This document shows positions 32,773 through 43,873 of a stretch of DNA of 64,000 nt, one piece after another. Positions within the stretch are counted from its first letter, which is position 1; each line of letters starts with the position of its first letter. The position numbers and the translations under genes are program-made. The notes under the pieces were generated by a model, which worked only from the letters and a program-made list of their open reading frames with translations, did not search any database and was not told where the DNA came from. Origin of the DNA: Allantophomopsis cytisporea (taxonomy: Eukaryota; Ascomycota; Leotiomycetes; Phacidiales; Phacidiaceae); assembly GCA_024752435.1 (NCBI GenBank), contig CP103033.1:496001-560000 (forward strand), in the 5' to 3' direction.

Positions 32773-34742
32773 TGTACTTTTCTATGGTTTACAGGCGTCG
32801 TGGTGGCATATGCAGAGGAGCGAGGGTCGGGTTGGTCGCATAATGACATTGTAACATAACACGCTCTATAGCATCATGTAGCAGCATGAAGAAAGGATGT
32901 ATTCCCTCTGATGTCTCTGACAACTATTGACTGGTACTTCGTATATTAAATGGCTTACTCGCACGTGCTTTGCTTCATTTACAAAGTTCATCTTCCTATG
33001 GAGGACTTTAAATACAAGACGCACGACCACAAGCATAATAAACATGGTCTGACTATTCATAGAGCTGCCAGCAGCACGATTTCCGTCTGGACTCGACCCA
33101 AGAATGTACGGCATAGCAGCGCAGACGCAAATATATATGCCGCAGGACCTGCTCCACAGAACTCGTAACCGTTTGCCCACAAACCTTGTTAGGAAGGCCT
33201 ACATCCATGTTGTGCAGGCGGACCAGCTGTCGTGATACACAATCGAGTTCTCTCACATGAAATTCGATGTATGGTAGATCACTTACCGTACGGTGCTCGG
33301 AAACGGACTCAACCCATATCCACTTACTCGTCTGCATTTTCGTACTATGCTTGGTGTGTAAAGCATACCTATTTTCGTGCCTACAAGATGAGAAGCATTG
33401 GGGGCTTGTTTGGATTGCAGACATTGTCGTCCATACCACTGCTGTTTCCGGGGCACTAGTTTCTGAAGCTGCTGGTGGAGTGGAATGAAATCTCCGTATG
33501 CCGCATACGAAAACTATCCGTCGGGCTGCATGATTATTACCGTGGGGCAAGGCAGATATCGAACGACAGAATGTCATCTCATATCCTACTGAAAAAGGCG
33601 TATGCAGAACCTCGCACCGAGTAGTATCCGCCTGGACGTTCCTCTGTTTCCGCAGCCGGAAATCATGCCCACATCAGAGCTCTTCTTCGGGTTTGGGAAC
33701 TCCTGCTGCCCCCGATGAATGGCCCGGATCGCGTGCACTTGTCTGCTAGCAGAAGCCGCATGCGGCAATCTCGCACCATTCTGACTGGAGGGCGGGAAGG
33801 ATGCTGGCGTCGTTGTGGACGAGAACCCTTCGATTGACTTCTGTTAGGGCTTCCCACTGCCATCTATACGACGGATAATTGGAGGGCGTAGACTTTCGTT
33901 GCTGAATCGAAGTCAGCGTTGTTGCAGGAGAATGAACTGAACGGAGCGATCGAGGTTACGATGGTTGGATGGCAAGGTATTGGGTGGTAGAGGACTGATA
34001 TGACAGGACGGTTCATCACAACTAAGTACTGACTGCAATTCGAATTCTTGGAGTGCCGGGTAGACAGACAGCCATCATGCAACATCGGCTACTTCTTTTT
34101 TACTTTTCTTTGCTTCCATTGGCCTTGGTCTTAGCCCGGGAGCTTGGCTGATACTTGGTCTGCTTCCTTCTTCTGATGTCAAGACCTCGATTTCTCTGCT
34201 GCAGCAATTCCACCCTAAGTTGGTGCACTACGTCTTGTTACACAATACTTTAGGAATTTGTATTTGTATCCTTTCCCTGTCGTCAATCTCTCGCGACTGC
34301 GCGCGCAGGGTTATCCGCAGGGCCAAGCCACTCTACATGGAGTATCGTCGAGGTGCCTGGCGATCTCAGCTGCTCGGTAGGCGCTCTTATAGCGCCAAAC
34401 ATCAACGGACAGCGGCGAAAACGAAGAACTGGCTCAGGCTGAGGCACGAAAACTGGCACGCCTATCCCTAAGTAACACATGCTGACAACTGGCCACCACC
34501 CACACCAAACTCAACTCAACTCAGCCAATGTACGCGCACTGGGAGAACAATGCTATTATTAGGCTGTCCGGGCTAATCCATGTAGCTGGACGTCGCTTTG
34601 GCACGCTCTGCAGTGGCTGGGTACGAACTATGATCGTCGAGCCCTTTGTTTTCTGGGTGGGTTTTCCGCGACGAAGATGGATGGGGCTTGGCCGAGCTTC
34701 ACCTACATTTCTGCAGGGTCAAAATGAGGTATTGGACGGGTG

Positions 34743-34790
34743 AGAAAGAGAGGGAAAGGGGAGAGAGAGAGAGAGGGAGAGAGAGAGAGT
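34743..34790. repeat. (GA)n-rich tract
   Basis: Imperfect GAGA/GGGAGA units. Confidence 0.85.
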
Positions 34791-36002
34791 CGATACGGGT
34801 GATGAAAGAGTGTGTGATACGAAGTAGATCATAGAGCATTATGGATTATGTATGGATTATGGATTGAAATATTGTGGAGAGCGTGGTGGTTATCAAGGAC
34901 CGACCATTGACATAGGGTTATGGTTAATGATCGATTCTCTCTATCCATATTAGTTAAGGTAAGGTACACAGGTGGGTAGCAGCAAGCTCAGCTCTTTGAC
35001 ACGCTTGATATTGTCAAGGTAAGGTAAGGCACGGTAAGGGTAGAGAGACACATCCTTCTGGGGCTTTGGTGAAGAAGAGCGAGCTGAATCAAGTTGAATA
35101 ATGTTGTTTACTAAAATGAATTTCATAACAGACCGGCTGGACTGTCAGCACTACGATTCAATGAGAGAGGATAATTATATATTCTATGTAGTAGTGAGAT
35201 ATTCAGTACAGTGAGTGTATGAGCTTGATAAGCAAACACACAGGGCACCTATACTTGAGCACAAAGACACCTAACAGAAGGAATAAGTGAGTACGATGAT
35301 CAATTTAGATGATGATTGAATGATGATCTAGATGAGATGCTGAACTGTCCTACTACGTACGCATGGAGTATTGACCAACTGTTACCTTAGGTACCTTACC
35401 TTTACTTACTTACCTGATACCAGTCGACTCACTTGTCGTGGTACTGTAATAATGGAAATGGTCACTTACGTAGTCCATTATTATTGCATTGCATCTTACT
35501 ATACTTACTATACTCTACACAATATGTTGTTTGCAGCCATCTGTAGCTTGTTTGTAACCCTTCCGGGCCTCACCACCTGCTTCATCATGCTTCATCATGT
35601 TGCATTCTGACAGGTACGCATCGTCTGTACCTTAGCACTAAGCTCGTTGGGGACAAGAATGTATGGTTCTGTGGTTGAGTGTGCTTTTTTGACTTGAAGA
35701 TGGAGAGACAAGCGTGGTGTACGTAGCTTTAGATACAGATGCAAATCGATATGGACAGCAAAATATCCCGACGGACTGTTAACAGACACACCAAAAGCAC
35801 AACATCCATACACAAGTACACACCCAAACATTCTCTCCATGCTACTACTGCTCATCCCCCTCCCCCCCTCCCCTCCTCACACCCCCCTCCTCCACCAATA
35901 CTTTACGTAGTGGATTGGCATTTATAGCATGCACAGCCCACATACCCTGCATTTTATAGAATGCCATCATAAGAAGACCAGAAGGGAAGAGGAGAAAAGA
36001 AA

Positions 36003-36034
36003 GGAAAGGAAAGAAAAGAAAAGAAAAGAAAAGC
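36003..36034. repeat. (GAAAA)n pentanucleotide repeat
   Basis: GAAAA units, slightly degenerate at the left, upstream of GFA1. Confidence 0.85.
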
Positions 36035-36728
36035 AGGATACAATTATAACAAGCCCCTTACAAGGCCCCTGTTGAAGATAAAAAGAAAGAGGAGAAGAGG
36101 AAGCAAATTCAGGGAAAAGAGAACAGACAACAACAAAGACGCATATCTATCGATCTATCGATCTATCTACCTACCTGAGAGTTCCAGACAGTATCATATT
36201 TTTCATCTTCCTTCTCATCTTCTCCTTATTTTCTTCTACCCGAACTACATACATCCATCCAACAAATCTGCAGAGAACAAATAGGAAACAGCAGACGAGA
36301 AAAGCTGGGGAGCCTTTTTTTAAATCATTCCATCCTGCTTTTGTCTCTCTCTCGTATCCACGACGCACCAGTCGAGTCCAGAAAAAGACACCAACTCAAC
36401 TCCCATCTCACCTCTATTGCTAGGGCGACTCGACTCGCTTCAGTTGAAACACTACCGCTCCACGTCTCCCATAAACACGCGCCAAAGTTACGAAATCCTA
36501 CAAAGGATCATCAATCCCTCAAAATCCATTTTACTTCAACTTCCTTCCAAAGCTCATATTTATCACCTACTCTCTATTAAATAAAGTTACACATAATTCT
36601 CTCGTTTCCTTTGGATTTGACACTTATACAAAATCAAAAAAGGGTCATCCAACAACTTCCTTACACGTCCAACAGTCGACGTCGTTGTACCTCTCTTTAC
36701 CCCTCATCTACAGCGATATTGAGTAACC

Positions 36729-39177
36729 ATGTGGTACGTACTCATCAGCTCCCATGAGTGACAACAAAAAAATGAACAAATCTGAAAGAAAACTACTGCC
36801 AACAACGCAACAATGGCCTACTTATGAACTCTGCTGACTCTCATCATTATAGTGGAATCTTCGGATACGTTAATTACCTGGTTGAGAAGGACCGCAAATA
36901 CATTCTTGACACTCTCGTCAATGGTTAGCTCAAACCCCTTCCGATATTTTAATCTTCCTACTCTATACTCATACTTAATTTCTCCCCCCCCCAGGTCTCT
37001 CCCGTCTCGAGTACCGTGGATATGATTCCGCCGGTCTAGCCGTCGATGGTGACAAGAAGAACGAGGTTTTCGCTTTCAAGGAGGTTGGAAAGGTCGCCAA
37101 GCTGAAGGAGCTCATTGCGGAGGAGAAGCCAGACTTCACCAAGATCTTCGACTCCCACGCTGGTATTGCACACACGAGATGGGCTACTCACGGTCCTCCA
37201 TCCAGAATCAATTGCCATCCTCACAGGTAAGGAATCTGTTCTTTTTGTTATGGCGAGGCTATGGACTGTGCTGACAAGGCGGTGAAACTAGATCTGACAC
37301 AACATGGCAATTCTCGGTCGTCCACAACGGAATCATTACGAATTACAAGGAATTGAAGACATTGTTGGAGACCAAGGGATTTGTCTTTGAGACTGAGACT
37401 GATACCGAATGTATTGCCAAGCTCGCAAAGTACCTCTACGACCAGCAGCCAAACATTGGCTTCACAGACCTGGCTAAGGCTGTCATTAAGGAGCTTCAAG
37501 GTGCTTTCGGTCTCCTTATGAAGTCTGTCCATTACCCACATGAGGTTATTGCTGCACGAAAGGGCTCCCCATTGGTCATCGGTGTACGAACAGAGAAGAA
37601 GATGAAGGTCGATTTCGTCGATGTTGAGTACAACGATTCTGGACCACTCTCAGCTGAAAAGGCCTCGCAAAATGTTGCACTGAAGAAGTCCAATGTTGGC
37701 AACTTCCTCAGCGCTGGGAACCTCCTAGCCCCAGCCGACAAGTCTCTCCTCCACAGATCACAATCTCGTGCTTTCATGACCGACGACGGAACACCAATGC
37801 CAACTGAATTTTTCCTTTCTTCCGACCCATCTGCTATCGTCGAGCACACCAAGAAGGTCATGTACCTTGAGGATGACGATATTGCTCATATCCACGAGGG
37901 TTCCCTCAACATCCACAGACTTACCAAGGTCGACGGATCTTCGAACGTCAGAACTATTCAGACCCTTGAGCTTGAGCTCCAAGAAATCATGAAGGGCAAG
38001 TTCGATCACTTCATGCAGAAGGAAATTTTCGAGCAGCCAGAATCCGTTGTCAACACCATGAGAGGTCGTATCGACGTACCAAACAAGAAGGTCACTTTGG
38101 GTGGGCTGAGATCATACATTGCGACCATCCGCCGATGCCGAAGAATCATCTTCATTGCCTGCGGTACTTCTTACCATTCCTGCATGGCAGTCCGTGGTAT
38201 CTTCGAGGAGTTGACCGATATCCCTATTTCCGTTGAGCTGGCCTCCGATTTCCTCGACAGAGAAGCTCCAGTATTCAGAGATGACACCTGTGTTTTCGTC
38301 TCCCAGTCCGGTGAGACGGCCGACTCTTTGATGGCCCTCCGCTACTGCTTAGAGCGTGGTGCCCTTACCGTTGGTATCGTCAACGCCGTCGGATCTTCCA
38401 TCTCTCTCCTCACCCACTGTGGTGTGCACGTGAACGCTGGTCCAGAAATCGGAGTTGCTTCCACAAAGGCCTACACCTCGCAATTCATTGCCATGGTCAT
38501 GTTCGCACTCTCGTTGTCAGAGGATCGCGCATCCAAGCAGCAGAGACGCGAGGACATCATGGATGGTCTCGGCAAGATCTCGGAGCAGATCAGAGAGATC
38601 CTTAAGCTCGACCAGCCTATCAAGGAGCTCTGCGCCAGAACCTTCAAGCACCAGAAGTCCCTCCTCCTCCTCGGAAGAGGCTCCCAGTTCTCCACTGCCC
38701 TCGAGGGAGCCCTTAAGATCAAGGAGATTTCCTATCTTCATTGCGAGGCTGTCATGTCTGGTGAGCTCAAACACGGTGTCTTGGCGCTTGTCGATGAAGA
38801 CCTTCCTATCATCATGATCCTTACCCGTGACAACATCTTCGCAAAATCCCTGAACGCCTACCAACAAGGTACGTCTCGTCCCTTCCGAAAAACCCCGATA
38901 TCTAGAATCATCCATAACCTACAATTATAGATCATGTGTACTAACTCTCATCCCAGTCATCGCGCGCTCCGGAAAGCCAATTGTCATCTGTAACCCCAAT
39001 GACGAGGAGTTCAAGGAGGGTCAGGCCGAGAAGATCGAGATTCCAAAGACTGTCGACTGCTTGCAGGGTCTTCTTAATGTCATCCCACTCCAGCTCATGG
39101 CCTACTGGCTCGCCGTCGCCGAGGGCCTTAACGTTGATTTCCCACGTAACTTGGCTAAGTCCGTCACTGTCGAATAA
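36729..39177 (+). CDS. GFA1: glutamine--fructose-6-phosphate amidotransferase, 701 aa
   Basis: Rate-limiting step of the hexosamine path to UDP-GlcNAc and chitin. Exons are 36729-36733, 36853-36923, 36995-37226, 37292-38868 and 38957-39177 (2106 nt). Exon 1 is only ATG plus two bases: the catalytic Cys2 codon TG|T is cut by the first intron, giving MCGIFGYVNYLVEKDRK. The glutaminase (class II) domain has LEYRGYDSAG, HTRWATHGPPS and SVVHNGIITNY. A linker near residue 210-240 (Ser/Ala/Lys-rich) precedes the two SIS isomerase domains: IIFIACGTSYHSCMA, VFVSQSGETADSLMALR, GIVNAVGSSIS, LLLLGRGSQFSTALEGALKI and EAVMSGELKHGVLALV. The final exon ends NFPRNLAKSVTVE, the canonical C-terminus. AATAAA is 25 nt past the stop. 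Confidence 0.98.
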
Positions 39178-40749
39178 ACACCTACCCTGCAAGAAAATAG
39201 AAATAAAAACGGAATTCAAGGCGGGCTTTGTGAGTTAGAGGGACACGATCGATTGTAGTAGACGATGTGAGTAGGGATGGAAGATGATGGGTTTTGGTAC
39301 GCTGTTTCCTTTGTGATTTTTGTCCTTAGCGAAAATTTGAATTTGGTTTAGGAGTGAGGGGCAAGGGTTGGAAGTCTATCAGCATTCTGTCAGGGTGCGG
39401 TGTGAATGGACAGGTAGATGTGAATCAGAAATTCTTGCCAAGACTTCGTGATTGCTTAAGTACTTCTGTGTTGGCTTTATATGTGATATCGCCTGTATGA
39501 CATTTTACGATTCGGGCACAACTTAACAGTACTTGAAGCCTTTGGCTAAGTGGTTGATTCGTCTCCAAGCACTTTTCCTCCCTTGATATTTACTTGAAAC
39601 GTATGGGAAGTTACTATGCTACTATTTAGGTCTTGCGTCAAATCTCTTACTTAAAATCTTCCACAGAAGGAATGTTGTGCAGTGTATGCATTGCCCTCTC
39701 CTCCGATTCATCTTCTGCCTATGAAGGACACTTGTAAGGCATGGAAAAGTAAGTGTTTGTTACGATTGCCAATTCTATACAAGATAGGTTGGATCTTTGG
39801 CTCGGATCCAACCACATGGTCGAAGGCTGAAGGAACTGCCGTAACCGAAGGGTCATGATTTGCCAGAAATGCAGAATTGCTGACAACGATGCTAATGACG
39901 ACGAAGGTTGGATCGCCGCCTATTTCTGGATCGTGGCAAGTGACCGGGCCGTTGCCAGGCGCTTGGATGATCCAGCCAGCCTGGTCTAGATAACATACAA
40001 GCTGTCAAGATGATTGTCATTGTAAAAGAGAGTCGGGTCATTGTTGGTATTCCAACGATAGGAAAGTTGACTTGACAACAGATGGAAGGGAGAGTTACTT
40101 TGCTATTCCAAGTGCAGGACATTACAGTAAGATTCAAGTTGTGCCTCAAATGTCTACCTCACGTTCTGTGAGATAGAAACACATCTCGAAGACCTCTTCG
40201 CTGTGGATATCTGCATCTGAGTGGAGTTGCTCATAACGGCTACGACAGTGATAGTCTCACGCCGGATAATATCGGGATTATGAAACCGGCCCGGGGTGCA
40301 GCTCTCTTTCGTCCCCAATATAATTAATATTTGAAACTCCATCAATATAGTTGATCGATGATACTAGTTTAGTTAGGAGATTTAAGCATAACGAAGATCC
40401 TTAAGAAGTTGACACTTGGAATATCCCCGTAGTAGATAGTAAGAGGATGAATATGAGAGGCTGGCTGAGCGTAGCTAAGATCAAGAGATGCGCATCTATA
40501 CTACTTTGTGTTTGGTACTCCCCATGCACATGGCAAGTTTACGTCCTTGGCCATGTTAGAAGAGAGTCTCCATCTTGTTTACCTCTTAATGCCAGGCAAG
40601 ATAGATTCGAATGAGCATAGATACATGTATCTCAATAAGCTTCACAAATGTGCAAACAATATGCCGAATTAAGTCCATGTATTCGGATTCTAATGTTACA
40701 TTCATGAAAGCCATCCCAGGTGTACCTCTTAAACCCACATGTTCCAAAT
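39178..40749. other. intergenic between convergent GFA1 and PRE4
   Basis: Convergent 3' flanks, no gene recognised. Short minus-strand open frames at 39892-40345 and 40586-40876 look like chance. Confidence 0.6.
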
Positions 40750-41704
40750 CTAGTTGACTTGTGTTCCGTAGCCTGCAGGAATTGTTAGCATTTAGGCTAA
40801 GGAGTATGATGAGGTTGATTGTGCTTACCTCTGATCTTATCCGCGAAGGCCCAGCTCTGGTTCTCCAATTTCTCATCCTCTTTCAAGTTGATGCCATCCT
40901 TCGTAACCACTGCAATAGAGTACTTGTCCAAACTGCGAGCATCTCTGTAGAACAGTACCTTCATACACCTCTTCACAGCCTCAACAGCATCCTCCTCACT
41001 CAGCGCCTTCGCATGCTCCTCATCAGGAACAACTGTACGTAAGATAGGTTGAGCAAGATGCGCTCCGAACCCAGTAGCCAAACTAGGACTGGAGAATGTA
41101 GTACCGAGGAGATCCGCCGATGCGAGGAAAGGTTGGGACTCTGAGTCGAGACCAGCAACGAGAAGCTGATTCCAGAGGGGGTTCATGTCGCTGCGGCGCT
41201 TATAGAGAACCTTGGCGAGGTAGGTGTGCAAGTTCTGGGCATTGAGCGTGTGGCCTGATGTCGAATAGTCTTCATCGATGCTCAGCGATGTAAGAAGGCG
41301 ATCGAGGTATTGCATGTCTGAAACGTCTCCTCCAAACCCAACCACCGAGGTACCGGCGAATGTTCGTAATCTCTTAACGTCTGTGAATCGTGCAAGCGAT
41401 CCATATGAGGCTGGATTTGGACTGTTAGTAATTGTTCGATGGCTAGCTGCTAGTTGAGGGCGTACCTAGGTTATCTGCTGCAATCACTACTCCATGCTTG
41501 AACTTCACGGCAAGTACTGAGGTACCAGTCACGATAGGAGATTGTGTATGTTGGTTTGGGCCATGGGATTGGGCCTGGAGGTATGAACCATCGTATGCTC
41601 CGTAGATGTCATCTCTGGGCTATTGAACGTCAGTATTGAAGTCATATTGTAGCTTACTGTTCTGAATCACATACACGACCCCATGCCATAGGAAGGTGAT
41701 TCAT
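40750..41704 (-). CDS. PRE4: 20S proteasome beta subunit PRE4 (beta type-7 / beta4-like), 262 aa
   Basis: A structural, non-catalytic beta subunit of the 20S core. Exons are 41704-41675, 41619-41466, 41410-40829 and 40772-40750 (789 nt, 262 residues; the yeast protein is 266). MNHLPMAWGR starts a short propeptide. TQSPIVTGTSVLAVKFKHGVVIAADNLASYGSLARF is the proteasome beta signature, but the Thr that would be catalytic lies inside a T-G-T-S-V-L-A context without the active pattern seen in the three catalytic subunits. GDVSDMQYLDRLL and the KSDMNPLWNQLLVAG-type region (here RSDMNPLWNQLLVAG) are characteristic of PRE4. The last exon encodes GYGTQVN. The gene is head-to-head with the HCNGP-like gene, 236 bp apart. 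Confidence 0.95.
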
Positions 41705-41940
41705 CTTGTTGCTTTATGTGTGAATGAAGACTGTAAAGGACGTTTAATGCGGCGTGAGTGATATGTTTGTGTTGATGCGGTAGCTTGGATGCTTGAGCTT
41801 GAGCTCGCCGCGTACATGCTGGTAGCCTACATCTTGCGTCGTGGAGATATATGCCTTGGCGATTAGGCAACAATATCTGCGATAAAGCTTCAATTATCAT
41901 GAATACCGTCATAACGCGACAACAATTTGCACTCAGCACA
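41705..41940. promoter_or_regulatory. divergent promoter, PRE4 / HCNGP-like gene
   Basis: 236 bp between opposite ATGs. No clear TATA box. No PACE-type proteasome element (GGTGGCAAA) seen in it. Confidence 0.6.
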
Positions 41941-42930
41941 ATGGTTCTTGTTGGTTATGGTAGTAGCGACGACGAAGATGATATCGAAAGCCAATCCCAG
42001 ATAGGAGAGGTAGGATACAATGTTTTACTTCCATTTGCTACATCTGTTTACTGACTATATAGATTATAGGTTTCCACCAATTCTACATCGACAAGTGCAC
42101 CACAAACTACCACATCTGAAGGTATATGAATTCAAGGGTCCTGCTTCGCGATTCGGTTCTGACCAAAAGTAGACCAGAAGATAAGTAACGATACAATTTC
42201 AAAGGGCGCAGCCGGCGTGCATGCTATCGAGCCTTCATCGAAGCCTCACCTCGACGAGCCTATTCTTGGCCCCTCCGTGGGTCCCACAATGCCTGCTGCC
42301 TCCGATTTACCTGAGGTGGACGACGACACAATATACGCGGACGAAACAGAAGTAGAACTTCCACAATCCCCATACTCGCGGAATCGTGCCAAGATTCGCG
42401 ACTTGACATTGCCTTCACAGCCAAACCTCGACATTCCCGCTTCACCGCCAGGGTCACCTGCGCAAAGCACAAACGCCAAATTCGCTCATTTCCTAGAACT
42501 CAAGAAAAAGGGCGTACACTTTAATGAGAAACTTGCCAAATCTTCGGCACTCAAGAACCCAAGTCTCATGCAGAAGCTGATGGACTTTGCCGACATCAAC
42601 GAGGCGGATCAATACTCAAATTCATTACCAGAGAGCATATGGGATGCAAGAAAGTTTCCAAGATGGGCATACAAAGAAGAACTTGCGAAAAGCCAACAAC
42701 AAGTGCTTAAGAAGAGGGAAGAGGCAAAAGTTCGGGGACAACGGGAAGCTGTCGAGTTTGTATCAGCATCTAACGACTCCAGTCGGAGTGGAACACCAGG
42801 TGCAAGTTCTGGAATGAGAGTTGGCAATCAAAGTGCGGCGGAAAGAATCATGGCGGGATTGGATCGTGGGCGACCAGGTTCACCTCAGGTTGCGGCGGGT
42901 GTAAAAAGGAAAACTAGATTCGAAAGCTGA
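41941..42930 (+). CDS. HCNGP/SAP30BP-family protein, 292 aa
   Basis: Exons are 41941-42009, 42070-42121 and 42173-42930 (879 nt). The start MVLVGYGSSDDEDD is the typical HCNGP N-terminus. The defining domain follows: FAHFLELKKKGVHFNEKLAKSSALKNPSLMQKLMDFADI and then YSNSLPESIWDARKFP. The C-terminus is Lys/Arg- and Ser-rich (AAGVKRKTRFES), a likely nuclear-localisation signal, as expected of a nuclear transcription/splicing-associated protein. Vertebrate SAP30BP is a transcriptional co-regulator and splicing factor; the fungal role is not established here. The first exon is 69 nt and intron 1 starts GTAGGAT. Confidence 0.92.
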
Positions 42931-43873
42931 GACCCGCGATACTGAATCGCAATATTTCAACTTGGAGAAATGCCTTGGAGTTGCAGCCGGATCATTTTTA
43001 TGTCCGTGTAGTACTGCAACTTGAGCACATCTTAGGAGCAGCCATTCGTATGGACAGTTTGGAGGGACGATGAGCGTCAGCGTGTCAACACTAACTACAG
43101 TATGGTCACGTTATGCATAGCAAAGGTTTGAGAAATATCAATAAGCAAAGTCATGAGTGCTTTAAGCGCGAGAGACAAGAACAAGACAGCTGATGTGCAT
43201 ATGATATTCAACACGCGAAACTTCTAACATGTTTTGTGCCTACATCAAAGTCTCACTATATCGCCTTCTGGTCCGATGGTCCCTGACTCTAGGCGCATGA
43301 TCAAAGATGCTTAAATGATGATCATAGCGCTCATTATGGATCCCCACTTCAAAATCCGAAAGAATCCCTTTATCTTACAAGCGATCTCCAGATGCAGAGA
43401 ATTGCCATTCCATCATCGCAATCATAGCTTTGAAAATGTCTCCATAATTCAACATACGAAAACGCCAACTCGGCCATCTAGCGCTACTTCATACTGATAC
43501 TGAGGGTCTGTCTACTAAGGTGTCAGCCAATCCGAAGGACGACAGTGCATTCGCTTCGTGCCCGGAGTTCTGTCAGTGGCTGGAAGCAAATCGCAGCAAC
43601 GAGTAAGCAAGCCTTGACCAGTCGGCAAAGACTAGATCCTACAGTAGAACCTGAACTTGAACCTGAACGTCGAGGGAAACATTTATACAATATTCATACA
43701 ACTTCACAATATCTTCCATCTTTCTCTGCGCTTTCATACGCCTAATTCCACATCAAATACGTTGCCCCGACTCCCCCGAAACACAAGTTGCCCTTTACAT
43801 ATCTGGAGAAATATCAACCAACTTTTGAGTTGCAATTAAACATCGGAACTAGCTCCACATCTCCGTCACCATT
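42931..43873. other. intergenic, upstream of the checkpoint kinase
   Basis: About 940 bp. Contains repeated AACCTGAAC (43645-43668) and no credible gene; the kinase promoter lies here. Confidence 0.55.

Larger units (their letters stand above)
32773..36728. other. long intergenic region before GFA1
   Basis: About 4 kb. Holds RPT4 3' flank, a 174-codon minus-strand open frame (33053-33577) that resembles nothing and has odd composition, (GA)n and (GAAAA)n tracts, and many GGTAAGGTA/TACCTTACC motifs (34960-35030, 35380-35420). The last 500 bp are T/C-rich leader of GFA1. No gene supported. Confidence 0.6.

Noticed and set aside
33053..33577. 174-codon minus-strand open frame after RPT4
   Set aside because: No family resemblance, odd Cys/His/Arg composition, no splice or start context; likely chance.
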